The notes under the pieces: generated by a model | What the model was told of the DNA's origin: nothing | Database searches by the model: none | Seen by the model: only the letters and a program-made list of their open reading frames with translations | Translations under genes and position numbers: made by a program | DNA from: Alkalicaulis satelles | GTDB taxonomy: Bacteria > Pseudomonadota > Alphaproteobacteria > Caulobacterales > Maricaulaceae | Length of the DNA stretch: 64,000 bases | Reading direction: 5' to 3' | Assembly: GCF_008630495.1 (NCBI RefSeq) | Contig: NZ_VWOJ01000003.1 | Span: 124,001 to 188,000 of the forward strand | In this document: positions 27,618-35,818 of the stretch, one piece after another | How positions within the stretch are numbered: position 1 is the first letter of the stretch | How the letters are laid out: each line of letters begins with the position of its first letter

Positions 27618-27754
27618 GGCTGCATTCGGACGGTGAAACCGCCGTCCTCCCCTTCACCTTCGGCTGGGCGCCCTCCGGGCGTCCAGCCTTCTGGCGTTCC
27701 GGCGCACTGCGCCTGCGATGGGCGTCCCATGAACATCAAAGCCGAGCCTGGATC

Positions 27755-28945
27755 ATGACCGCCGCTTTCGGCCCGCCCGCTTCCGCGATCGGTGAGGAGG
27801 CCATCATCAGCCTGCGCAATCAGGGCGCGCGGTCTCTCCTGGCGCTTCTGGGGATCGTGATCGGGGCGGCGTCCGTCGTGGCGCTTCTGAACATGGGGCA
27901 TATGTCCCGGCTTGAAGCGCTCAACCGGTTCGAGCGCATGGGTGTGGACTCGCTGCAGGTCAACACCACGCCCACCGGCCCGGCGCCGGCCGGGCTCGAC
28001 CGCGCCCTTGCCGAGACGCTGCACGAGCGGGACGCGCAGATTGTTCGTGTTGCGCCGCTCGCCGTGGGCCGGGGGCAAGTCCATTCCGGCGCCGGGAGCG
28101 CTGATGCGATGATCGCGGCGGTCACGCCCGAACTGCACGACCTGGCCGGGCTGGCGCTGGCGTCGGGCCGGGCGCTCACGGCGCTGGACGCCTGCAGCCA
28201 GGTGGCTGTGATCGGCGCCGGTCTGGTTGAGGCCCTGTCGACGTCAGGCGCGCCCGTGGCGCCGGGCCAGCTGCTTCACACAGGCGGATACGGTTTCACC
28301 GTCATCGGCGTGCTCGAGCCTATCGCGATGGAAGCGCTCAGTCCGGTGGACTATGACCGCGCCATCCTCATCCCCCTTGAGTGCGCGCAGAGGGTTCTGC
28401 CAGGTCCCGATCCGACAGCGGCCCTGATCCGTCTCACCCCCGGCGCCGACGGGGAGGCGGCGGGCGAGCGGGTCGCCGCCGCGCTGGCCAATTCACGCAC
28501 GGCCGTCCAGACTCGCAGCGCGCGCACGCTGATCGACGCGCTGAACACGTATGAAGCGGTGCATTCGCGGCTGCTGGTGTCGATCGGCGCCATATCGCTT
28601 CTGGTGGGCGGCATCGGGGTCATGAATGTGATGCTGATGAGCGTGATGGAGCGCCGGAGGGAGATCGGCGTGCGCATGGCGGTGGGCGCGCGGCGGCGCG
28701 ACATCCAGCTCATGTTCCTCCTGGAAAGCGCGGCTCTGGCCCTGTGCGGCGGCGTGCTGGGCGCGCTTTGCGGGATAGCTGTGTCGGCGGTTATCGCCGC
28801 CCTGTCGGGATGGGGCTTCTCCGTCGCCTGGTGGACGCTGCCGCTGGGCCCCGGTCTCGCGGCGATTGTGGGGGTGGCGTTCGGCCTCTACCCGGCGATG
28901 GCGGCGTCTCGCCTCGACCCTATCGAGGCCCTGCATGCGTCATAG
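27755..28945 (+). CDS. MacB-type ABC transporter permease (no fused ATPase)
   Basis: A 396-residue permease with one N-terminal membrane helix (about 27-48), a periplasmic MacB-PCD-like domain (about 50-265) and three C-terminal helices of the FtsX domain (about 270-385). ISLLVGGIGVMNVMLMSVMERRREIGVRMAVGA is represented in pieces around 275-310 and LDPIEALHA ends the protein, both strong MacB/LolC-family signatures. MacB itself carries an N-terminal ATPase domain, which is absent here. No ATPase gene is found nearby either. It overlaps the TolC-like gene by 11 bases, and a membrane-fusion gene follows. Confidence 0.93.
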   Translation: MTAAFGPPASAIGEEAIISLRNQGARSLLALLGIVIGAASVVALLNMGHMSRLEALNRFERMGVDSLQVNTTPTGPAPAGLDRALAETLHERDAQIVRVAPLAVGRGQVHSGAGSADAMIAAVTPELHDLAGLALASGRALTALDACSQVAVIGAGLVEALSTSGAPVAPGQLLHTGGYGFTVIGVLEPIAMEALSPVDYDRAILIPLECAQRVLPGPDPTAALIRLTPGADGEAAGERVAAALANSRTAVQTRSARTLIDALNTYEAVHSRLLVSIGAISLLVGGIGVMNVMLMSVMERRREIGVRMAVGARRRDIQLMFLLESAALALCGGVLGALCGIAVSAVIAALSGWGFSVAWWTLPLGPGLAAIVGVAFGLYPAMAASRLDPIEALHAS

Positions 28946-30428
28946 CGCCCTGCATCATACGGTCATCACCGCCACCACACTGGTGCTGGGGTGCGGAGCG
29001 AGCGGCGCCATCGCCCAGCCGGACGTCCCCGCCAGCCCCATCGCGAACGTCCCCTCCCCGCAGGGCGTCGTCATTCCGCAAGGCGAGCCGCTCGCCCTGA
29101 GGCTGGACGAGGCGGTCGCCCTTATGCTGCGGCATAACCGGACGGTCCGGTCGGCCTATCTCCAGCGCGTGGCCGAACGCTTCGACCTGCGCGCCTCGGA
29201 GCGGGCCTTCATCCCCCAGGCCCTGATCGGCACGCAGATCGTCACGCGGCGCGACGCCGAGGGCGGCGCTTCGACGGATGCGGTTGTCTCTACCGGCGTG
29301 TCGTGGCGCACGCCCGTGGGAACCTCCGTAAGCTTCGTCTGGGATCAGCGCCAGTCTCTCCATGAAGGGCCAGACACAGGGTGGGGCGCGGCCACGCTGA
29401 GCGTCAGCCAGCCTTTGAGGCGCGGAGCGGGCACAGACGTGAACATGGCGCCGCTGCGCATCGCGCGCCTGCAGGAACGCATCAACCAGCTGCAGCTGCA
29501 GGCGACGGTCTCGAATGAGATCGCAGCCGTGATTCTGGCCTATCGCGCGCTGGTCCAGGCGCAGGAGCAGACACGGCTGGCCGAGCTTTCGCTCGAACGC
29601 AGCCAGGCGATACTGGCGACCAATGAGGCGCTGATCGAGGCGGGCCGTATGGCCGCCGCCGACATCGTACAGACCGAGTCGGCCGTGGCCGGGCAGGAAC
29701 TGGCCGTGCTTCAGGCCCGCCAGCAGCAGACCTCCGCCCAGCTCGCCCTGCTTCAGCGTCTGGCCATCGATCCGGGCGTCAATGTGATCGCGATCGACAC
29801 GATCGAAGCCGAACGGGTGCCGATCGATTTCGACCGCGCCCTGGACTACGCGCTGTCGGCCCGCGTGGACGTGCTGGCCCAGCGTCAGGCGCTGGAGCAG
29901 ATGCGCCATTCGCTCATCATGGCGCGCAATGACCGACTGCTGGACGTCTCTGTGACGGCCTCGGTCACGCGTTTCGGCGACGGGGACCGTTTCCCCGCGC
30001 CGCTCGCCGGGCGCACGGATTACGCGGCGGGGCTGCGCGTGGAAATTCCCATCGGCGACATCAGCCGGCGCCAGAACGAAATACGGGCGGAGATGAATGT
30101 GCGTACAGCCGAACTGCGCCAGGAAGATCTGGTGCAGGGGGTGCATACCCAGGTGCGCGACGCGATCCAGAATGTCGAGGCGAGCTGGCGGCAGGTCGAG
30201 GCCGCCCAGCGGCGCCAGACGCTGGCTGAGCGCGCTCTGGACATCCAGCTCGAAAGGCTCCGCTTCGGACGGGGGTCGAATTTCGAGACGCTGTCGCTTC
30301 AGGCGGACCTGCGGGCGGCGGACACCCAGGCGCTCACGGCCAAGATCGCCTATCTGAACGCATTGACTGCACTGGATCAGCAGATCGGGAGCACGCTTGA
30401 GACATGGCAAGTCTCACTGAACGATTGA
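28935..30428 (+). CDS. TolC-family outer membrane efflux protein
   Basis: A 497-residue outer membrane factor. After a signal sequence (about 1-28; a weak lipobox VLGC is also possible) the protein is mainly long amphipathic helices with Gln/Arg/Ala repeats. Examples are around 165-260 (QARQQQTSAQLALLQRLA) and 375-470 (RAADTQALTAKIAYLNALTALDQQ). These are typical of the alpha-barrel tunnel, with short beta segments between. The start is ATG 28935 inside the permease 3' end, so translation is coupled. It should form the trimeric exit duct for the permease and fusion protein in the same operon. Confidence 0.92.
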   Translation: MRHSALHHTVITATTLVLGCGASGAIAQPDVPASPIANVPSPQGVVIPQGEPLALRLDEAVALMLRHNRTVRSAYLQRVAERFDLRASERAFIPQALIGTQIVTRRDAEGGASTDAVVSTGVSWRTPVGTSVSFVWDQRQSLHEGPDTGWGAATLSVSQPLRRGAGTDVNMAPLRIARLQERINQLQLQATVSNEIAAVILAYRALVQAQEQTRLAELSLERSQAILATNEALIEAGRMAAADIVQTESAVAGQELAVLQARQQQTSAQLALLQRLAIDPGVNVIAIDTIEAERVPIDFDRALDYALSARVDVLAQRQALEQMRHSLIMARNDRLLDVSVTASVTRFGDGDRFPAPLAGRTDYAAGLRVEIPIGDISRRQNEIRAEMNVRTAELRQEDLVQGVHTQVRDAIQNVEASWRQVEAAQRRQTLAERALDIQLERLRFGRGSNFETLSLQADLRAADTQALTAKIAYLNALTALDQQIGSTLETWQVSLND

Positions 30429-31663
30429 GGGTCCGGCCCGGCCGCCTCGTGATCGCCGCCGCCATGGGCATGCTGGCGGTGACGGGCCTGGTCTGGCTCG
30501 CGACCTTCGGGGACGGGGGTGACCAGGCGGCCAACGCGCGCAGCATAGAGGTCCGGCCCGCGCCCTTCACACTATACGCGCATTTCACCGGTCACATCAT
30601 TCCTGGCGATCAGGCCGAGATCGCGGCGCCCTTCGACGGAACGGTGAGGCAGGTGCATTTCTCCTTCGGCGATCAGGTGGCCCGGGACGATCTGCTGATC
30701 ACTTTCGACCCGGCTGATGTCGCCCGGGCGCGTGCAGAGGCGGAAGCCGCATGGCTGCGAGCCGAAGACGCGATGGACCGTATAGAATCCTGGAGCGAGG
30801 GTGCGGAGATGCGCCGGGCCCGGCGTGCGCTGGAGAGCGCTGACACCGATCTGCGCGATGCCGAACGGCGTCTGGAGGAGACCGCCGCCCTGTTCGAGCG
30901 CGGCCTGGTTTCCCGCAACGAACTCGAAGGCCTGGTCCAGCAGGAGCGGTCGCGCCGCCGCGCTTTTGTGCAAGCGCAGGAGGAACTCGCCGAGACGCGG
31001 CGGCGGGGGGAAGGGACCGAGCGGCGCATCGCCTATCTGGAGCGGGAAATGGCGCGGGCGCAGATGCAAACCGTCGATGACGGCGCGGTCACGGAGATCC
31101 GCGCACCGTCCTATGGCGTAATCGTGCGGCCCAGCACCGGGCGCGAGGCCGATGAAACAGGGACTGTCAGCTTACGGGTTTCGCGTGGCCAGGTATTGGC
31201 GGTCATCGCCAGCCCGGACGGTCTGGCCGTGCAGTTTCATCTTGATGAAGGCGATCTGGGCATTGTCAGCCCGGGCCAGCCGGTGAGCGTCAGCGGGCCC
31301 GGCTTTGACGGCGCCCAGCTCAGCGGCCGCATTTCAGGCGTGTCGGGGCAGGCCGAGAGAGGCGGGCGGGACGCCATGGCGCGCTTCGCCGCGCACATCC
31401 GGCTTGATCCGCTGGAACCGGACGCCGCCGAGCGCGTGCGGATCGGCATGACCGCGCACATCAGGGTCATTACCTATCACAGTGAAGCCGCTCTGGTGAT
31501 CCCGCCGGAAGCCGTCCAGGGCGGCAGCGGCGGCGCCTGGGTCATGGTCAGGGACGATGCGCACAACGCCGCCGAGCGGCGGGATATTCAAATCGGGCGG
31601 GTCGGGCCCGCCGGCGTTGAAGTCCTGGCGGGGCTTGAGCCAGGCCATGTCGTTATCTGGTGA
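30404..31663 (+). CDS. Membrane fusion protein, HlyD/MacA-like
   Basis: A 419-residue periplasmic adaptor. One N-terminal membrane helix (about 15-37) precedes a biotinyl-lipoyl-like half (GDQAEIAAPFDGTVRQVHFS, about 68-87). A long coiled-coil hairpin follows (about 105-215, rich in Arg/Glu/Ala), then a second lipoyl half (EIRAPSYGVIVRPSTG). Beta-barrel and membrane-proximal domains end with VLAGLEPGHVV. It joins the inner-membrane permease to the TolC-like duct. The start overlaps the TolC-like gene by 25 bases, completing a coupled three-gene operon. Confidence 0.93.
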   Translation: MASLTERLRVRPGRLVIAAAMGMLAVTGLVWLATFGDGGDQAANARSIEVRPAPFTLYAHFTGHIIPGDQAEIAAPFDGTVRQVHFSFGDQVARDDLLITFDPADVARARAEAEAAWLRAEDAMDRIESWSEGAEMRRARRALESADTDLRDAERRLEETAALFERGLVSRNELEGLVQQERSRRRAFVQAQEELAETRRRGEGTERRIAYLEREMARAQMQTVDDGAVTEIRAPSYGVIVRPSTGREADETGTVSLRVSRGQVLAVIASPDGLAVQFHLDEGDLGIVSPGQPVSVSGPGFDGAQLSGRISGVSGQAERGGRDAMARFAAHIRLDPLEPDAAERVRIGMTAHIRVITYHSEAALVIPPEAVQGGSGGAWVMVRDDAHNAAERRDIQIGRVGPAGVEVLAGLEPGHVVIW

Positions 31664-31974
31664 AGCGTGATTGGCTTGGGTCTTGCGCTCTGATCGTCCA
31701 GCAGCGGTCAGGATCACTCGCGGGGCATGAAAGCCATCGCCATCGGCTGCGCCGCGCAGCCGCCCGCAAATGGTTTCCGACGTGCCTGCGCGCTGGCGAT
31801 AAGCGGCCCGCCTCAGCCCCCCTGGCCCGCGGCGCCGGCTTCACCGTACGCCCGGCTTGCACATAAGGTGACCGGCCCGGCAACAGAGGCGGCAAAGCAG
31901 CTTATGGAGGGGGAGCATGTGATCATGTGCAAGGCTTTGAAGCCTTGCCTCCCCCTCCACCTGATGCCGCGCGC
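31664..31974. other. Convergent intergenic region containing a large folded element
   Basis: A gene-free 311-base stretch between the ends of the fusion-protein gene (plus) and the SDR gene (minus). Overlapping small frames here lack ribosome sites and domain features. The notable content is the nested inverted repeat at 31906-31958. Confidence 0.5.
31906..31958. repeat. Nested inverted repeat (three-way-junction potential)
   Basis: Outer arms GGAGGGGGAG (31906-31915) and CTCCCCCTCC (31949-31958) pair perfectly. Inside lie CATGTGATCATG (31916-31927), which can fold on itself, and GCAAGGCTT (31929-31937) with AAGCCTTGC (31940-31948), another perfect stem. The element ends 16 bases beyond the SDR stop and may protect or terminate that transcript. 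No T-run accompanies it. Confidence 0.7.
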
Positions 31975-32748
31975 CTATTTCGGGGGCATGCGCGCGCCGG
32001 CGTCCAGGCGCACGCATTCGGCGTTGATATAGTCGTTCTTCACCATGAAGGCGGCCAGATCGGCGTATTCGGCCGGCGTGCCGAAGCGCTGGGGGAACTG
32101 AAGATGGCTGGCCAGGTTCTGCTTCACTTCAGGCGGCATCTGCTCGTAGATCGGGGTTTCGAAGAAGCCCGGCAGGATGGTGTTCACGCGGATGCCCTCG
32201 CGCGCCAGATCCCGGGCCATGGGCAGGGTCATGCCGTAAATTCCGCCCTTGGAGGCCGAATAGGCCACCTGGCCGATCTGCCCGTCCTGGGCGGCCACCG
32301 ACGCGGTGTGGATGATCACGCCGCGCCCCGAGGCGTCCGGATCCAGCGTCAGCATGCCCGCCGCCGAGATCGCCGCGCAATTGAACGAGCCGACGAGATT
32401 GATGCTGACCACCAGGGCGAACTTGTCGAGCTGGTGCATGACGATATCGCCCGCCGAGGAGCGGCGCGCAGTCTTCTCCGCCCAGCCAATGCCAGCGCAA
32501 TTGACCATCACGCGCTCCTGGCCGTGGGCGGCGCGGGCGGTCTCGAAACCGGCCTTCACGCTCTCCACATCGGCGACATTGACCTTGGCGAACACCCCGC
32601 CGATCTCGGCGGCGACGGCCTGGCCGCGCGCCTCGTTGAGATCGAAAATGGCGACCTTGGCGCCCTCGGCGGCCAGACGCCGGGCCGTGCCCTCGCCCAG
32701 ACCTGACGCGCCGCCGGTGACCACCGCTGCAATGCCCTTGATGTCCAT
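31975..32748 (-). CDS. Short-chain dehydrogenase, HSD17B10-like
   Basis: A 257-residue NAD(P)-dependent oxidoreductase. The cofactor motif is TGGASGLGEGTA (about residues 11-22). NCAGIG near 86 follows, then the active-site Tyr/Lys in QVAYSASKGGIYGMT (YxxxK, about 165-169) and NTILPGFFETP. The sequence most resembles 3-hydroxyacyl-CoA dehydrogenase type 2/HSD17B10, so a fatty-acid or branched-chain acyl-CoA substrate is plausible. The ATG at 32748 (MDIKGIAAVV) has AAGGGGAGC upstream; the frame is open further but without family similarity. No signal peptide is present. Confidence 0.93.
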   Translation of the reverse strand: MDIKGIAAVVTGGASGLGEGTARRLAAEGAKVAIFDLNEARGQAVAAEIGGVFAKVNVADVESVKAGFETARAAHGQERVMVNCAGIGWAEKTARRSSAGDIVMHQLDKFALVVSINLVGSFNCAAISAAGMLTLDPDASGRGVIIHTASVAAQDGQIGQVAYSASKGGIYGMTLPMARDLAREGIRVNTILPGFFETPIYEQMPPEVKQNLASHLQFPQRFGTPAEYADLAAFMVKNDYINAECVRLDAGARMPPK

Positions 32749-32907
32749 GAAACGCTCCCCTTGGAGTTTGGTAAGTGATGACAGCGCGCTAAACGGCGCG
32801 TTGGCCACGGGACATAGCGCGCCTTTGCCAACGATGGAAGGCGCGGCTATGACGCGCCTGCGCGCTCTGCTAGACCACGCGGCCAGGCTTAGGGAGACCG
32901 CCGCGCC

Positions 32908-33780
32908 ATGACCCGTTCCAACCCCCTCACCGCCCTCGTCCTGCATGGCGGGGCGGGCGTGCTCGCCGAGCGCTCCTATGACGCTGAGATCGCCCATTTG
33001 CACAGCCTGGCCGAGGAAGGCCGCGCAGCGCTGGATAGCGGCGCGCCCGCGCTCGACGTGGTGTGCGACATGGTGCGCGCGCTGGAACTGTCCGGGCTTT
33101 ATGTGGCCGGCAAGGGCGCCTCGCCCAACCGGGCCGGGCGCTATGAGCTGGACGCCGCTGTAATGGACGGGCGCGCGCGCCGGGCCGGCGCGGTGTCGGC
33201 GCTGGAAGGCTTCCTGTCGCCGGTGGATGCCGCGCGCGCGGTGATGGAGCATACGCCCCATGTTCTGCTGGCGGGCGAAGGCGCGGCCCATTTTGCGCGC
33301 GAGCGGGGTCTGGCGCCTGTGCGTGATCCGGACGGATATTACATCCCCGCCGCCGCACCCGACACCCGCGCCATTCCCACCGGCACGGTGGGGGCGGTGG
33401 CGCTGGACGCCTCCGGCGCGCTGGCCGCGGCTACTTCCACAGGCGGCACGCTCAACAAGGTGTGGGGCCGGGTCGGCGACACGCCCATCATCGGCTCTGG
33501 CACCTGGGCCGATGAGCGCGCGGCGGTGTCCTGCACCGGCCAGGGCGAGTTCTTCATGCGCGCCAACGCCGCCGCCGATGTCTCGGCGCGGGTGCGTTAT
33601 GCCGGATCAGACTTGGACGCAGCCGTGAAAGGCGCGCTGGACGATGTGGCGCATCTGGGCGGCGAAGGCGGCATCATCGCGGTGGACGCCTCGGGCGCGG
33701 TGTCGGCGCGCTACAACTCGCCGGGTATGAAGCACGCCATCGCCTATCCCGACGGGCGCATCACGGCGGGCGTTACATAG
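32908..33780 (+). CDS. Isoaspartyl peptidase/L-asparaginase (Ntn-hydrolase)
   Basis: A 290-residue plant-type asparaginase precursor. It opens with LVLHGGAGV (about 11-19), the family N-terminal signature. Autocleavage is expected before the Thr in IPTGTVGAVALD (about residue 154), which becomes the nucleophile of the beta subunit. ATSTGGTLNK and IIGSGTWAD follow as substrate-site segments. It removes beta-aspartyl residues from peptides or hydrolyses asparagine. No signal peptide is visible. It is divergent from the SDR gene and convergent with the ATP-grasp gene one base beyond its end. Confidence 0.94.
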   Translation: MTRSNPLTALVLHGGAGVLAERSYDAEIAHLHSLAEEGRAALDSGAPALDVVCDMVRALELSGLYVAGKGASPNRAGRYELDAAVMDGRARRAGAVSALEGFLSPVDAARAVMEHTPHVLLAGEGAAHFARERGLAPVRDPDGYYIPAAAPDTRAIPTGTVGAVALDASGALAAATSTGGTLNKVWGRVGDTPIIGSGTWADERAAVSCTGQGEFFMRANAAADVSARVRYAGSDLDAAVKGALDDVAHLGGEGGIIAVDASGAVSARYNSPGMKHAIAYPDGRITAGVT

Positions 33781-33781
33781 C

Positions 33782-34681
33782 TCAGCCCAGCTTGCCCTTC
33801 AGCGCGGCGGCGAAGGCTGCGCCCAGCTCCGGACCCTGTTCGGGATAGAGATAGGGCTCGATCACTTCCAGCTCCATCAGGGCCAGCTGGCCGTCGAGGC
33901 CGCGCACCATATCCACACGCGCATAGAGCAGATCGGCCTCGCCGGTGATCTGTCCGGCCGCGTCCAGCACCTGGCGCGCCAGCGCCAGCTCGTCATCTGA
34001 GGGCGTCCACACCGCTTCGCGCCCGCCGAACAGGGACTGGACGCGGTAATCGCCATCCTTGGGCCGCTTGACGAGAGCATGGGAGAACCGGCCGCCGAAG
34101 AACAGGAGAGAATACTCCCCCTCCTCCGGCACGCTTGGCAGGAAGGGCTGGATCAGGCAGGCGCCCGGGGGCAGTGCGTCAGGGGCCGGCAGCGCCTCGC
34201 CGCGCCGGATCAGGGCCTGGCGCCAGGCGCCGCCCCCCACCAGCGGCTTGACCACCAGCCGGTCGGTCTCGAACAAGGCGAACCCGTCCGCGATGGCTGC
34301 CGCATCGGCGCGCGCGCGCCACAGCGTGGGGATGGACGGCGCCCCCGCTTCGGCCATGGCGCGCAAATAAGTCTTTTCGATATTCCAGCGCACGACCGAT
34401 GGCGGGTTCCAAACCGGCGCGCGGGCGGCCAGCGCATCGAGCTTTTGCAGAAACGCGGCGAGCTTGGGCGGATAGTCCCACACCGTCCCCACCATGAAGC
34501 CGTCAAAGCCGGATGCGTCGAAATCCTCGTCCCACACGCGCGCTTCCAGGGTAATGCCGGCATCCGCGCAGCCCGCCTTCAGGGCGCCGAATTCCAGATC
34601 GAACTCGAACCAGTCGGCCCGGGCGCCGGGCCGGTCCTTCATCATATCTGCGGAGGTGAGAAAACAGATGCGCGCGCTCAT
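33782..34681 (-). CDS. ATP-grasp domain protein (RimK/DcsG-like), substrate unknown
   Basis: A 299-residue protein with an ATP-grasp layout. An N-terminal Rossmann-like part ends near WDYPPKLAAFL. The ATP-binding lobes follow, with RLVVKPLVGGGAWRQAL near 150 and LIQPFLPSVPEEGEYSLLFFGG near 200. The C-terminal metal-binding string is RVDMVRGLDGQLALMELEVIEP (about 255-275), whose Glu and Asn/Asp-type residues bind magnesium in such ligases. The overall pattern resembles the group containing the D-cycloserine ligase DcsG and many uncharacterised proteins. It should ligate a carboxylate to an amine, but the substrate cannot be inferred. It is divergent from the adenosine kinase gene. Confidence 0.82.
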   Translation of the reverse strand: MSARICFLTSADMMKDRPGARADWFEFDLEFGALKAGCADAGITLEARVWDEDFDASGFDGFMVGTVWDYPPKLAAFLQKLDALAARAPVWNPPSVVRWNIEKTYLRAMAEAGAPSIPTLWRARADAAAIADGFALFETDRLVVKPLVGGGAWRQALIRRGEALPAPDALPPGACLIQPFLPSVPEEGEYSLLFFGGRFSHALVKRPKDGDYRVQSLFGGREAVWTPSDDELALARQVLDAAGQITGEADLLYARVDMVRGLDGQLALMELEVIEPYLYPEQGPELGAAFAAALKGKLG

Positions 34682-34809
34682 GGACCCGCGCTTAGCGCGC
34701 GCACGCGCCAGACGCCAGCGCCCGGGGCGCCTTGAGCGCGCGCGCGGTCCGGGCTATGGCGGGGGCCCTCCTCCAAACTCTGTCCCTGTTCCGCACGAAA
34801 GGCCGCTCC

Positions 34810-35814
34810 ATGTCTGCAACCCGCTTTGATGTTCTGGGCGTCGGCAACGCCATTGTCGACGTGCTCGCCCGGGTAGACGAAGCCTTTGTGCAGACCCATG
34901 GCCTGGTAAAAGACGCCATGCTGCTTATCGACGAGGAGCGCGCCGACGCGCTCTATGCGGCCTTCCCCCCGGGCGAGGAAATCTCCGGCGGGTCAGCGGC
35001 CAATACGCTGGCGGGCGTGGCGAGCTTCGGCGCGCGCGGCGCCTATATCGGCAAGGTAGCGGACGATCAGCTGGGCGGAACGTTTGCGCGCGATCTGCGC
35101 GCTGCGGGGGTGCATTTCGACACCGCGCCCTTGTCAGGCGGGCCGTCGACAGCCCGCTGCCTGATCGCGGTGCCGCCCGATGCGCGCCGGGCGATGAACA
35201 CCTATCTGGGCGCCTCCACCCTCCTGGACCCCGAAGATATACACCGCGAGCTCGTGTCTTCGGCCACGATCGTGTTCCTGGAGGGCTATCTGTTTGACCG
35301 CGAGGAGGCCAAGGCGGCCTATGTGCGCGCCTCCGAATTCGCCCACGCCGCAGACCGGGCGGTGGCCCTGACCCTGTCGGACGTGTTCTGCGTGGAGCGC
35401 CACCGGGCGAGCTTCCGCCAGCTGGTGGCTCACCACGTGGACGTATTGTTCGCCAACGAGGCCGAGCTCAAATCCCTCTATGAGACCGACAGCTTCGATG
35501 AGGCGCTGGCCGCTGTGCGGGCCGAAACCCGCATCGCCGCCGTCACCCGCTCGGAAAAGGGCGCTGTGGTCGTCTCCGGCGCGGACGAAGCCCATGTGCC
35601 CGCGGTGAAAATCGAGCGCCTGGTGGACACCACCGGGGCCGGCGACCAGTTCGCCGCAGGCTTCCTGACCGGGTTTGCGCTGGGGCGCGACCTGGAGACT
35701 TGCGGACGCCTGGGCGTTATCGCGGCCGGCGAGGTGATCACCCATATTGGCGCGCGCCCCCACGCCTCGCTCAAGGATCTGGCGGTCCGGGCCGGACTGT
35801 CGCTCGAGCGCTAG
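34810..35814 (+). CDS. PfkB-family carbohydrate kinase, adenosine kinase type
   Basis: A 334-residue ribokinase-fold enzyme of the adenosine kinase branch, which phosphorylates adenosine to AMP. Signature one appears as GGSAANTLAGVASFG (about 56-70). Signature two is DTTGAGDQFAAGFLTGFALG (about 274-293), whose GAGD holds the catalytic Asp. VGNAIVDVLARVD at the N-terminus is typical of bacterial adenosine kinases. The ATG at 34810 is used; an upstream in-frame ATG at 34732 would add residues without similarity. There is no clear operon partner. Confidence 0.92.
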   Translation: MSATRFDVLGVGNAIVDVLARVDEAFVQTHGLVKDAMLLIDEERADALYAAFPPGEEISGGSAANTLAGVASFGARGAYIGKVADDQLGGTFARDLRAAGVHFDTAPLSGGPSTARCLIAVPPDARRAMNTYLGASTLLDPEDIHRELVSSATIVFLEGYLFDREEAKAAYVRASEFAHAADRAVALTLSDVFCVERHRASFRQLVAHHVDVLFANEAELKSLYETDSFDEALAAVRAETRIAAVTRSEKGAVVVSGADEAHVPAVKIERLVDTTGAGDQFAAGFLTGFALGRDLETCGRLGVIAAGEVITHIGARPHASLKDLAVRAGLSLER

Positions 35815-35818
35815 GCGC

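Noticed and set aside
28920-30410. A 496-residue minus-strand frame opposite the TolC-like gene
   Set aside because: It is a mirror frame of a well-supported gene with poor protein composition (Arg/His/Gln-rich).
31727-32032. Small plus-strand frames in the convergent gap
   Set aside because: They run through the inverted repeat into the 3' end of the SDR gene, with no ribosome site and no domain.
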